Part shown: piece by piece, positions 1 to 8,070 of the stretch
Layout: every line of letters starts with the position of its first letter
How positions within the stretch are numbered: the first letter of the stretch is position 1
Origin: CAZAMT01 sp964486145
Lineage (GTDB): Bacteria > Bacteroidota > Bacteroidia > Bacteroidales > JAAAOM01
Assembly (NCBI GenBank): GCA_964486145.1
Contig: CAZAMT010000055.1
Span: 1 to 16,884 of the forward strand
Direction of reading: 5' to 3'
DNA length: 16,884 nt
Notes under the pieces: generated by a model
Seen by the model: the letters and a program-made list of their open reading frames with translations, nothing else
What the model was told of the DNA's origin: nothing
Database searches by the model: none
Position numbers and translations under genes: made by a program

Positions 1-997
1 TTAGTTTTAAGTGTAAATTTAAGTCATAAATATTATCAAAGTCAAATGATTTCCGTAATTCTTTATCCTTCAGTACCCAGTGAAACCCGTTTTTCATCGT
101 GCAGATGACTTCATAAGCAGCATTTGAATCCATTTGAAAACCCTGTCTTTCCAATGCTTTCATTGTCCACAAAGAAGTCAATCCTTCACCGGAAACCTGG
201 ATCTTTGAATGTATTTTTCGATGAAGTTTAAATGAACCTTCGTTAGAATCAAATGTCACATTCGTCCCCTTTAAAAAACCGGAAAGATGATTTTGAAGAA
301 TAAGATCTTCCGGCGCACCTTCGATGATTTCATTCCTGTTCATAAGCCAGACCTTATCAACTTCGGTCAGGGCAATATTGAGGTCATGGCTCGAAAGGAT
401 GATGGTTTTGTTATCTTTTCTTGAAAGCCTGACAAGCAAATGAAAGATCTCATATTTATTAGGCAGATCAAGAAAAGCGGTTGGTTCATCAAGTATAATT
501 ACCCCGGTATTTTGAGCGAGCGCCCGGGCTATCATAATTCGCTGTCGTTCGCCATCACTCAACTCGTTGACAAATTTCTCTGCAAGATGTTTCGCGCTAA
601 CATCGCTCAGACTTTTTTGAACCGCTGCATGATCACTTTCGGTAATGCTGCCAAGCCAATTGGTATACGGATGCCGTCCAAGAGCAACCATTTCTTTGGC
701 TCTCAGATTATTTACGGAAATTATATCGGTTGAAACGAAGCTCATGGTTTTTGCAAATTCGGTTCGATTATAATTATTGATATTTTTTCCAAACAACACC
801 ACTTCTCCGGAAATGGGAGGTAAAAATCTGGTCAGTGTTTTTAACAATGTACTTTTTCCGATACCATTGGCGCCGATAAGTGTAATAACTTCTCCTTCAA
901 GGACATTGAGATGAATCCCGGAATGAACCCTCGCGGCATCTTTTCCGGTTTTGTATCCAATGTCAAGATTCTTTATGGCAATGGCCGTTTTTATCAT
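1..997 (-). CDS. FecE/BtuD-type ABC transporter ATP-binding protein (3' end outside the window)
   Basis: This is the cytoplasmic ATPase of a metal-chelate/cobalamin-class importer; it powers the FecCD permease encoded just upstream. Translation from the ATG at 997 gives 332 codons with no stop before the left edge, so the C-terminus is missing. Visible motifs are Walker A GANGIGKST (residues 42-50), signature LSDGE (166-170, where the usual form is LSGGQ), Walker B VIILDEP (186-192) and the H-loop His224 in SSHD. After the core ends near residue 250 there is an extension of at least 80 residues. Such an extension is, from memory, usual in Bacteroidota FecE-type proteins but absent from E. coli BtuD. 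The start ATG shares one base with the TAA stop of the permease gene, indicating translational coupling. The ATPase call is very sure; the transported substrate cannot be told. Confidence 0.95.
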   Translation of the reverse strand, partial: MIKTAIAIKNLDIGYKTGKDAARVHSGIHLNVLEGEVITLIGANGIGKSTLLKTLTRFLPPISGEVVLFGKNINNYNRTEFAKTMSFVSTDIISVNNLRAKEMVALGRHPYTNWLGSITESDHAAVQKSLSDVSAKHLAEKFVNELSDGERQRIMIARALAQNTGVIILDEPTAFLDLPNKYEIFHLLVRLSRKDNKTIILSSHDLNIALTEVDKVWLMNRNEIIEGAPEDLILQNHLSGFLKGTNVTFDSNEGSFKLHRKIHSKIQVSGEGLTSLWTMKALERQGFQMDSNAAYEVICTMKNGFHWVLKDKELRKSFDFDNIYDLNLHLKL

Positions 998-2028
998 TAA
1001 AAGGCTCTGTTAATTTTCTTATTTTTTACGATTATCCAGATAATCACAGGAATACCAATGAGCGAAGTAATCGAATTAATAGGTAAAACCAGGTTATTCG
1101 CGGGCATTCGACTCAATATATCACTGATCAGCAAAACAATGCCTCCGGTTAATGCCGAGGTTACAATTAAGTGCTTGTGGTCCGCGGTTCTCAGGAATAG
1201 CCTGGCCACGTGTGGTACTGCTATGCCAATGAAGCCAACAGGACCACAAAATGCAGTTGTAGTGCCAGCGAGAATACATGTTGACACAAAAACTACATTG
1301 CGTGAAACAGATGTGTTAACGCCAATGCTTTTGGCATAGGATTCGCCGAGAAGCATGGCATTGAGTGATTTGGATGAAATAAATGCTGCAAGGAGGCCGA
1401 TAACAATGATAGGAACAAAATATTTCAATTGTTCGGTAGTGACATTACCAAGACTCCCCATGGTCCATACCACAAATGATTTGAGAGCTGTTTCAGGACT
1501 GAAATACTGCAATATTGTAACAATGGCACCGCTTATTCCTCCAAAAAGAATCCCCAGAATAAGAATGGTCATAATATCGCTTACTTTGAGAGAAACCAGA
1601 AAAATAAGAAAAAGGATGAGGCCGGAACCAATCCATGACGCTACAATAACAGACCAACTGCCTGTTGTTTGGATAAACGTACCTGATGAAAATGTCAATA
1701 CCAGCAACGCAACCCCAAGGCTTGCTCCGGCACTGATTCCAAGAACATAAGGGCCTGCAAGAGGATTCCGAAATACCGTTTGCATTTGTAAGCCTGCAAC
1801 GGACAGGGCCATACCAGCCATTACGGCAGTCAATCCTTTCGGCATCCGATAAAGGAGAATTATTTTTTCCCAAATGACATTATCCGAACTTTTACCAATC
1901 AATATTTTAAATACATCTACCACCGGAATTTTTTCAGAACCAATGGAAATGTTAAGAATAAAAAGACCAATCAGGCCAATCAACAAAAGAAAATAGCGGA
2001 TGGTATTTTTACCGAACGACTGATACAT
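997..2028 (-). CDS. FecCD-family ABC transporter permease
   Basis: Inner-membrane permease of 343 residues, a normal length for the family, with many hydrophobic segments. Family hallmarks are RMPK (61-64), the stretch at residues 83-105 with QTVFRNPLAGP followed by LGISAGASLG, the cytoplasmic coupling-loop region LGESYAKSIGVN (227-238) that would contact the ATPase, and GPVGFIGIAVPHVAR (262-276). Proteins of this family form the homodimeric channel for iron-siderophore, heme or vitamin B12 import. The gene starts with ATG three bases after the small 94-residue gene and overlaps the ATPase gene by one base. Substrate specificity cannot be read from the permease. Confidence 0.96.
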   Translation of the reverse strand: MYQSFGKNTIRYFLLLIGLIGLFILNISIGSEKIPVVDVFKILIGKSSDNVIWEKIILLYRMPKGLTAVMAGMALSVAGLQMQTVFRNPLAGPYVLGISAGASLGVALLVLTFSSGTFIQTTGSWSVIVASWIGSGLILFLIFLVSLKVSDIMTILILGILFGGISGAIVTILQYFSPETALKSFVVWTMGSLGNVTTEQLKYFVPIIVIGLLAAFISSKSLNAMLLGESYAKSIGVNTSVSRNVVFVSTCILAGTTTAFCGPVGFIGIAVPHVARLFLRTADHKHLIVTSALTGGIVLLISDILSRMPANNLVLPINSITSLIGIPVIIWIIVKNKKINRAF

Positions 2029-2031
2029 TCT

Positions 2032-2316
2032 TTATTTACCGGATTTAGGCAGTTCATCAAGCATTGAAATAAGTTCGTTTTTTGAAGTATTAAAAATGGA
2101 GTTGTAATGCTTTTTACGATCCGATGGTGAGTTTTCAGGGTACCTTGTATTTATGTCCGCAATGATAGCTTTCTCCATATCCTTGAGGTCAAGAATGGTC
2201 TTTTCAATTTTCGTTTGATCTGCTTCCGGATGAAATTTCATGTAAACCTCACATTCTGCAATTAAATCGTTTACAAGGTATTTTATTTCCTTTTTAAGTT
2301 TTCGTTTAGTGGCCAT
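2032..2316 (-). CDS. Small conserved Bacteroidota helical protein inside the ABC importer operon
   Basis: A 94-residue charged, apparently all-helical protein without signal peptide or membrane segment, so probably cytoplasmic. It begins MATKRKLKKEIKYLVNDLI and continues with acidic and lysine-rich helices, ending in PKSGK. From memory, small proteins with a very similar start (MATK-x-LKK-x-I-x-Y) occur widely in Bacteroidota without known function; this is recollection, not a search. It lies between the substrate-binding protein gene (68-base gap) and the permease gene (3-base gap), so it is co-transcribed with the importer. Its function is unknown; a chaperone-like or regulatory role for the transporter would be a guess. 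Confidence 0.85.
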   Translation of the reverse strand: MATKRKLKKEIKYLVNDLIAECEVYMKFHPEADQTKIEKTILDLKDMEKAIIADINTRYPENSPSDRKKHYNSIFNTSKNELISMLDELPKSGK

Positions 2317-2384
2317 AATGCTTATTTTAATTGAATTTCATGATACTCGAAAAAGGTTAAAAATGAAATGACATACAACGAAGG

Positions 2385-3581
2385 CTACTCCAATTTTTTG
2401 TAATAAATAAGTTCATGTTCAGGCAATAATTCCGGATGAAAAATAGAAATTAAATCCTTAAGAATTATGTGAGGGTTTACAACACCTGATTCAAAATAAT
2501 CGTTTCCCCCTGCCTGATGTTGACGCGCGTTGTTGTTGTAAATATTATTTGAAGCAAATGTATGAAAAGATACCATACGTGCATCCATGGAAACAATTTC
2601 TTTCATTGAATTGGCACTGCCCGGGTTAATCCACAGTTCAGCTTCATCTGATCTTGCAAAAACATGCTCCAGATCCATGGGATATACCTCTGATTCGGTT
2701 AAGTCTTCCCACAGGTATTCACCACCAGCATCGTTTATGAATGTTGCAAGATTGGTATTTGCGCCAGATATATACCAGGTGCCCTGAAACGGGAGCCCGG
2801 CCATTATAACCGGTTTGTTTTTAACAGAATCAGTAAGCGAAACCAGATGTTGATAATTGGATTGAATGTTGCTGTAAAATTTCATCGCAGCAGGCAAAGC
2901 ATCAAAAAATGCACCTACAAACTTCACCCACTCGGCTTTACCGAGAGGGGATTTTTCAAGGTATTCTGCAATGAAAACTACCGGAATCCCCATTTCCTGG
3001 ATCTTTTGATAATATCCCATGTTTTGAGAATTTATCCCATAAGCAAAAACAACATCGGGTTCCAACGTAAGAATCAATTCGTAGTTTAACTGTTCCTGGA
3101 AACCAACATCAAGTATTTGGTTATTGTCGATTTTCTCACGTACTTCTTTGTTAAACACATATTTACTCCCCGATAATGCCGTAATTGTACTGGTCTGATT
3201 GATGGCATCAAGAAACGCAATATGTGTAGTTGATAAACATATAACATTATTCACAGGAAAGAATATAAAGGTAGTATCGCCCGTTTTTTCAGGAACAGGT
3301 TGTTGATTGGTTAAAATATATGTAAATACTACATCCTCGGCGCCCTGCCAGGGATTGAATACATGCAATTTAAAGCCATTGTCAAATTTCCGTATTTCAA
3401 AATGCCTTGCATGAGAAAGGCCTACAGTCTTGTCGTTGTTCTTAATTGAAGTTTCATCCCGGTTTGAGCAACTGTAAATCAACAACACTGCCACTGCACT
3501 ACATTTCCACCATATTATAGTATTCGTTAGTGCGACGTTTGGTTTGTTGTGAAAAATACTGTTGCGTAATTGGCTTGTCAT
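2385..3581 (-). CDS. ABC transporter substrate-binding lipoprotein (BtuF/FecB-like, Peripla_BP_2)
   Basis: Binding protein that would capture a metal chelate or cobalamin-like ligand and deliver it to the FecCD permease. The ATG at 3581 gives 398 residues with a lipobox LIYSC (Cys38), so it is probably a lipid-anchored envelope protein. The Peripla_BP_2 domain spans about 113-398, with STTHIAFLDA (117-126), then LEPDVVFAYG and the interlobe region near EYLEKSPLGKAEWVKF typical of Bacteroidota members. The start is uncertain: 3581 lies inside the 3' end of the TPR gene and gives an unusually long n-region before the hydrophobic core. An ATA codon at 3515 would give a compact lipoprotein signal, MWWKCSAVAVLLIYSC, and a GTG at 3494 leaves too short a signal. 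A longer open frame to 3698 exists but would overlap even more. Product class is firm, start is not. Confidence 0.9.
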   Translation of the reverse strand: MTSQLRNSIFHNKPNVALTNTIIWWKCSAVAVLLIYSCSNRDETSIKNNDKTVGLSHARHFEIRKFDNGFKLHVFNPWQGAEDVVFTYILTNQQPVPEKTGDTTFIFFPVNNVICLSTTHIAFLDAINQTSTITALSGSKYVFNKEVREKIDNNQILDVGFQEQLNYELILTLEPDVVFAYGINSQNMGYYQKIQEMGIPVVFIAEYLEKSPLGKAEWVKFVGAFFDALPAAMKFYSNIQSNYQHLVSLTDSVKNKPVIMAGLPFQGTWYISGANTNLATFINDAGGEYLWEDLTESEVYPMDLEHVFARSDEAELWINPGSANSMKEIVSMDARMVSFHTFASNNIYNNNARQHQAGGNDYFESGVVNPHIILKDLISIFHPELLPEHELIYYKKLE

Positions 3582-5673
3582 TCTTTGAATAATCGTAGCC
3601 ACCCCAGTAATGCTGTATTTCTCTGTATTCGGTTGCTTGGTCATTTCTAACAACAATGAATCTTCGTATGGTCTTTTTTTCTTCTTTGTAAATTTCAAGT
3701 GTTATTCCTTCCGGATATTTTTGCTTAAGCTCTACCAGGTATATTTCCAGTTCAGCATTATCTTTAAATTTAAGATCCGATAAACTTTCATTCTTTATTT
3801 TTTTCGATTCTTTTTCAATGATTTTGTTACTGGCGGCTAATTTAGCAAGAATATCATTTATTTGTGCAATTCTTTTTCGTGCATAATCAGAACTGGGATC
3901 AATTTCCAATGCCTTCTTGTACGTATTTTTTGCGTTATCATAGCGGGCACCATTTAGCAACTCGTCCGCCGCTGTGATAAGTGAATTATACTCTTTCTTC
4001 TGTTCGGTTGCAGCAAGTTTACGGGCTTCAAGTGATGCGACCCGGGCATCGATTTCGTTGATTTTTGATTGTGCGTAAACATCGTTATTCTTCACCCTGA
4101 GAGCTTTCATGAATTGTAGTTTCGCATTTGTCAAATCTCCTTTTTCAATCATCCTGTCTCCCAGTTCAATTGCCAATTTATATTCTTTCTCCTCTTGTTC
4201 GGCTTTTTGTTTTTCTAATTGTATTGCATGCAATTGTTCATTAATGGAGCGTATTTTTTCTTTTGGATATGATTCATTCGGCTTTACACCAACTGCCTGA
4301 GTATACATGTCCAAAGCTTGATTCAAATTTCCATTATTGAAATAATTATCTGCAAGGCGTACAAAATCATCGTACTTTTTGTTTTCTTTTTGTTGCTGCA
4401 ATTTATGGTTATTTTCTTCTGCAATCTTTTTATTTATTTCAGCAATTTTCAGTTTCGGATACGATTCATTAGGTCTCATGGCCAGTGCAAGGTTGTATGA
4501 TTGCCTGGCAAGAGAATACTCATTGATGGCCATATATCCGTCACCGTCAGTAATGGCTTTGTTGTATTTTTTTTGTACTTCTTGTTTTTCAGCAAGAAGC
4601 GCCTGCTCACTTAGTTTTTTGTCGATATAATCAATCTTCAGTTTCGGATACTGTTCATCGGGCTTCAATGCGAGGGCTTCTGCGAATTTTGTTTTGGCAG
4701 CTTCGTATTGCCTAACAGCCAATAAATTATCGGCACTTTTTAATATATTTTGGTATTGAATTTCGTTATTATGCTGTTCAAGTTCCTGTTTTTTTGCTTG
4801 TTCCTGCTTCTCCTTGTATTCGTTCTTAAGAGATGCCTGGTACTGGTTTTCCTTTTTTGCCAGTTTACCATCAATCTCCCTGATTTTTTGGCCGGGGTAT
4901 AATTCGGAAGGTCGCACTGAAGATGCGCGTTTATAATAACTTTTTGCAGCAATGTAATTTCCCTCGTTCATTAGTTTGTCTGCCAATGCAATATTCTGGT
5001 CATACATCGTTTTTTTTGCGTCCTGCTTTGCGGCGGAAGCTTTCAATTCATTTAGTTTTTCTTTTGGATATGGTTCCCAGGGACGTTGCTCGGAAGCTTC
5101 TTTGAAAAGTTTCCAGGCTTCATCATATTTGTTGTTTTTTGCCAGTTGTTCGGCATCGCGAACAAGTTTTACGAATTTATCTTCCAAACATGCATTGTTC
5201 TTACTTTCAAAGGATCTTACCCTGCTTCTCATCCGATTATCATATACGGGATCAGCTTCAAATTCTTTTTTGCCTTTATCATATCGAATAATGGCAACCG
5301 GCTCCTCAAATAGGGATGCATCAATTCCCGGGCAAACTTCATACAGGTTTATGGGTATACCTACCCACCATCCGCCTTTTGATTTGGGTGGCATAACTGT
5401 ATTGTATTTCACTTTCTTGGTCACCAGATTTTTTTTGGATATTTCCAGGATGTATTCTTTGTTATATTCCAGGATAAAATTGTAGTGTCCTTCCTGATCT
5501 GTTTTCAGGGTTTTTACTTTCCTGTCACCATCGTAAAGAACAAGTGTAGCTCCCGATAATGGAATTCTGTTGTGGTACTCAATAATACCATCTGCTTCAA
5601 CATAGTTTTTCTGGCCTGATACCATGGATAGAAAGGAAAACAGCAAAACGGAAACGACACTTAACCTACTCAT
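3499..5673 (-). CDS. Secreted TPR-repeat protein with N-terminal carboxypeptidase-regulatory-like domain
   Basis: Exported protein of 724 residues. A signal peptide (1-20, ending MVSG before Gln21) is followed by a beta-sandwich domain of carboxypeptidase-regulatory/CNA-B type (about 23-95; LSGATLVLYDGD, then TDQEGHYNF). Residues 165-610 hold about seven TPR-like helical units, each with an anchor of the form (R/K)P-x-E-x-YP-x-x-KI-x-EI, at 197, 254, 337, 400, 464, 528 and 592. Lys/Glu/Gln-rich helical linkers between them look like coiled coil. The C-terminal domain (635-712) contains ITLEIYKEEKKTIRRFIVV and EYREIQHYWGGYDY, a tail I recall from other Bacteroidota TPR proteins. The ATG at 5673 was chosen over an in-frame TTG at 5679 because it starts a cleaner signal peptide. 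It follows the protease gene by 36 bases. The role is unknown; an envelope scaffold is a plausible guess. Confidence 0.88.
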   Translation of the reverse strand: MSRLSVVSVLLFSFLSMVSGQKNYVEADGIIEYHNRIPLSGATLVLYDGDRKVKTLKTDQEGHYNFILEYNKEYILEISKKNLVTKKVKYNTVMPPKSKGGWWVGIPINLYEVCPGIDASLFEEPVAIIRYDKGKKEFEADPVYDNRMRSRVRSFESKNNACLEDKFVKLVRDAEQLAKNNKYDEAWKLFKEASEQRPWEPYPKEKLNELKASAAKQDAKKTMYDQNIALADKLMNEGNYIAAKSYYKRASSVRPSELYPGQKIREIDGKLAKKENQYQASLKNEYKEKQEQAKKQELEQHNNEIQYQNILKSADNLLAVRQYEAAKTKFAEALALKPDEQYPKLKIDYIDKKLSEQALLAEKQEVQKKYNKAITDGDGYMAINEYSLARQSYNLALAMRPNESYPKLKIAEINKKIAEENNHKLQQQKENKKYDDFVRLADNYFNNGNLNQALDMYTQAVGVKPNESYPKEKIRSINEQLHAIQLEKQKAEQEEKEYKLAIELGDRMIEKGDLTNAKLQFMKALRVKNNDVYAQSKINEIDARVASLEARKLAATEQKKEYNSLITAADELLNGARYDNAKNTYKKALEIDPSSDYARKRIAQINDILAKLAASNKIIEKESKKIKNESLSDLKFKDNAELEIYLVELKQKYPEGITLEIYKEEKKTIRRFIVVRNDQATEYREIQHYWGGYDYSKNDKPITQQYFSQQTKRRTNEYYNMVEM
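3844..5181 (-). repeat. Degenerate tandem repeats within the TPR gene, period about 64 codons
   Basis: The central part of the TPR gene is built of about seven units. Anchor spacings in residues are 57, 83, 63, 64, 64 and 64, so the last five are almost perfectly periodic (about 192 bases). The similarity is also visible in DNA: on the plus strand, variants of GGATACGATTCATT recur near 4266, 4457, 4648 and 5065. This suggests growth by duplication of a whole helical unit. Confidence 0.8.
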
Positions 5674-5709
5674 AATCAATACCTTTATTTAATAAACTTC
5701 GTTAGAAAA

Positions 5710-7869
5710 CTATTTGTCCGCGACAACCAGTTTTCTCGAAAATTTTTTGTTATTTACGATAATTTCGCATACGTAAATGCCAGTCTGAAGTTTATTCAAA
5801 TCCACGTACATTGTTCTATAATAGACGATGGTACTGGTTTTTTGGACAAGTCGTCCACTGAGGTCATATATGGAAAGAGAAATATGTTTAACATCGGTAT
5901 TTTTAAAATCTACACTGAGTAAATCAAATGCCGGATTTGGAAAAATAACAGGTTCATCTCCATCATCAATGATTGGTTTCTTTTTATTTGTAATTCCACA
6001 TACACGCGGACATACTGCAAGGGTTGCATATTGAGGAACTTGTGAAATACGGCTGTATTTTTGCCAGCCAAGATTATTTTTAAAATAAAAGGATTTACTA
6101 GGAGACTTTATTGAACTGTTTACCTGGTAGACAGCAAATGTATCGCTCTCCGCCTGGTAACTGATATCATAACCTGCAAAATAATTTCCCTTGACGTTTA
6201 CCACGGTATCAAATGGCAAATAGATTTCTTCTCCTGCTATAAGCTGAGTATATGAGTATCTTTTTTTCGCAAGCAGCAAACCCGGGAATTCATCTCCGGA
6301 CCACAGTTTGATATAAATAGTCCCTGTATCATTCTTCGGAAGTCGTGCAATCTGCATATAGATACCAGGAATTTGCAGAACGGTATCGTTCTGAAATTTT
6401 TCTGCGAAGCTTGAAAACTGGTATGACGAATGGCCGCTCCAGAAACCCCATCCGGTTTCAGGCTTGGTAAGGGATATTTTATCGTTTTCAATATAATTTG
6501 CATTTTTTTCACAGGTGGTAAATATCTCTTCATAAGGAAAATAGCCATTTATTGATTGCAGCTCTGTTTCAATTGGATCCAGCCATTTCTTTAGTTGCTT
6601 ATCCGATTCATCGAAAAAATCCCATGACATTGAAAATTTTGTGTAATAGTCGTTTACAGGATTAGCGCATGTTGCATCACCTCCCGTCAAATCACCTACA
6701 AGCATGAAGTTGTTATTAAATATGGGGCATCCGGAGGATCCCGGCTCAGTGGTTCCTTCATCCCACTTCACGACACGCCAGTGAGAATTTGGTTGGTAAT
6801 CAGAACTGTATCTGTCATTTACAAGAGTTCCATTATCAAATGATATTTTTTTAACATCACCCCAGGGATGATGAATGGAAAACGTATTTGTTAGATCTTT
6901 ATCGGAATGGTCCCAACCGGCAAAATACGGGAAATAGTACTTCGGTATTTCTTTGGAAAGATTGACCAGCGAAAAATCAATGGATTTTGCTGTTGCCAGA
7001 AGTTGTGATCCGGAAATTGACCATGTGCTGTTTCCATCAGGACCATTGCAAACCGGGCTTTCATACCCAAATAAAAAAACAGCCGTACTGGCCGTTGCCT
7101 GATTGGGAATACAGTGGTTGGCCGTGAGAAGGTAAGGTCGGCCATCCTGGGTGGTATTGTTTACCAGGGTTCCTGTACACAATTCGTTGTTATTGTAAAT
7201 GATTCTACAAACAGCCCGTTTTATGAGTTGAATGGAAGGACTGTCGATACAATTTATATCTACATTACAACTGCCTGATCGGCCAAACTGGCCATCTTTT
7301 TGGATGTAATCAAAAATACCAATATAATCATGACCAATTGAAGTTAGCTCCAACTCTCCATATGATTCTACATTTTTATCAACCTGAAGTTCAATGATTA
7401 ATTCATCACCCGGAACAGGCGAAACTGCCAGCAATTTATCCAAATTGTTATTTTTACTGGTTAATGCACCAATGACATATTTTTTGGCAGGATCGTAAAG
7501 AAAAATACTTACTCCTTCATTGAGTTTATATTTTCCAAAAGTTACATTCAGTGACAATGCATTGGGAGAAACAAGTCTAACACGCCATATCTTCTTGCCT
7601 CCTGGTGTTTTGGTCCAATAACCTTCATCGTCAGGATTGATATTGGTTTGAAGAACTTTAGCAAATTTAAGGGTTTTATGACAAAGCGTCGATTGACTTT
7701 TTAATGCATATATTTCATTTTCCGAAATTTTTGGAAACTTTATTGTGTAAACTTCTGAGGGTAAGGTTTCCTCATTTACCGGTTTCCCGCCATGACAAAT
7801 TTGTGCATGTATCACTGGTGAGATACAAGTAATTAGAATCAACAATCCAACTTTTAAAATCAGTTTCAA
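5710..7869 (-). CDS. Secreted trypsin-fold serine endopeptidase (lysyl-endopeptidase-like) with type IX secretion sorting domain
   Basis: A 719-residue exported protease. The signal peptide is residues 1-22 (cleavage near IHA|Q), followed by a pro-region to about 195. The catalytic domain (about 200-435) has His252 in LLTANHC, Asp298 in SIDFSLVNL and Ser379 in TEPGSSGCP, a layout matching Achromobacter-type Lys-C proteases. It also has GGDATC near 396-401 and several cysteines that could form disulfides. A region of unknown fold (450-625) precedes the C-terminal sorting domain (640-719), which contains VIFPNPAFDLLSV, IYDLSGRLV and LQTGIYV, the Bacteroidota type A pattern that directs secretion by the T9SS and surface anchoring or release. 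The only good start is TTG at 7867-7869, because an in-frame stop lies four codons upstream. Cleavage after lysine is inferred from family resemblance. Confidence 0.92.
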   Translation of the reverse strand: MKLILKVGLLILITCISPVIHAQICHGGKPVNEETLPSEVYTIKFPKISENEIYALKSQSTLCHKTLKFAKVLQTNINPDDEGYWTKTPGGKKIWRVRLVSPNALSLNVTFGKYKLNEGVSIFLYDPAKKYVIGALTSKNNNLDKLLAVSPVPGDELIIELQVDKNVESYGELELTSIGHDYIGIFDYIQKDGQFGRSGSCNVDINCIDSPSIQLIKRAVCRIIYNNNELCTGTLVNNTTQDGRPYLLTANHCIPNQATASTAVFLFGYESPVCNGPDGNSTWSISGSQLLATAKSIDFSLVNLSKEIPKYYFPYFAGWDHSDKDLTNTFSIHHPWGDVKKISFDNGTLVNDRYSSDYQPNSHWRVVKWDEGTTEPGSSGCPIFNNNFMLVGDLTGGDATCANPVNDYYTKFSMSWDFFDESDKQLKKWLDPIETELQSINGYFPYEEIFTTCEKNANYIENDKISLTKPETGWGFWSGHSSYQFSSFAEKFQNDTVLQIPGIYMQIARLPKNDTGTIYIKLWSGDEFPGLLLAKKRYSYTQLIAGEEIYLPFDTVVNVKGNYFAGYDISYQAESDTFAVYQVNSSIKSPSKSFYFKNNLGWQKYSRISQVPQYATLAVCPRVCGITNKKKPIIDDGDEPVIFPNPAFDLLSVDFKNTDVKHISLSIYDLSGRLVQKTSTIVYYRTMYVDLNKLQTGIYVCEIIVNNKKFSRKLVVADK

Positions 7870-8070
7870 AACAGAAAATTAATTTAACATACTAATGTAA
7901 TCGATTTTTTGAAATATCCCGAATATGCTGAAAACATTCAGCAGTTTTGTATAGATTTAATAGTGAATGTCGTTATTTTTTGCGGTTTATTCATAATTTT
8001 GTAACAATAACTAAATTGTATTTTTATTTAGATTATATTAATTTTACAACATCATTAAAAAAAGGGAATT
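7870..8070. other. Divergent intergenic region between protease and slyD
   Basis: This 201-base AT-rich gap must contain the start signals of both the leftward protease/TPR/importer unit and the rightward slyD gene. One plus-strand candidate -7 box is listed separately. No convincing leftward box, operator or riboswitch fold was seen. Confidence 0.6.
7994..8001 (+). promoter_or_regulatory. Candidate Bacteroidota -7 box for slyD
   Basis: TAATTTTG fits the TAnnTTTG consensus of the Bacteroidota primary sigma factor. It would leave a leader of about 65 bases before the slyD ATG. The nearest upstream TTTG (7979-7982) is only 11 bases away, where 19-21 would be expected for the -33 element, so support is weak. 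Confidence 0.3.

Noticed and set aside
1058..1750. Two plus-strand open frames opposite the permease gene (1058-1339 and 1355-1750)
   Set aside because: They lie entirely antisense to an unmistakable FecCD permease and their translations resemble no protein and lack domain features.
3582..3698. Longer form of the binding protein starting at 3698
   Set aside because: It would add a Lys-rich stretch before the lipoprotein signal and overlap the TPR gene by 200 bases; such an N-terminus is not seen in this family.
4976..5485. A 169-codon plus-strand open frame opposite the TPR gene
   Set aside because: It is an antisense shadow of repeat-rich coding sequence; the Phe/Ser-rich translation mirrors Lys/Glu codons of the real gene.
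6237..6548. A 103-codon minus-strand open frame inside the protease gene
   Set aside because: It is another frame of the same strand within an intact 719-codon gene; its translation shows no domain, and the main frame is unbroken with all catalytic residues.
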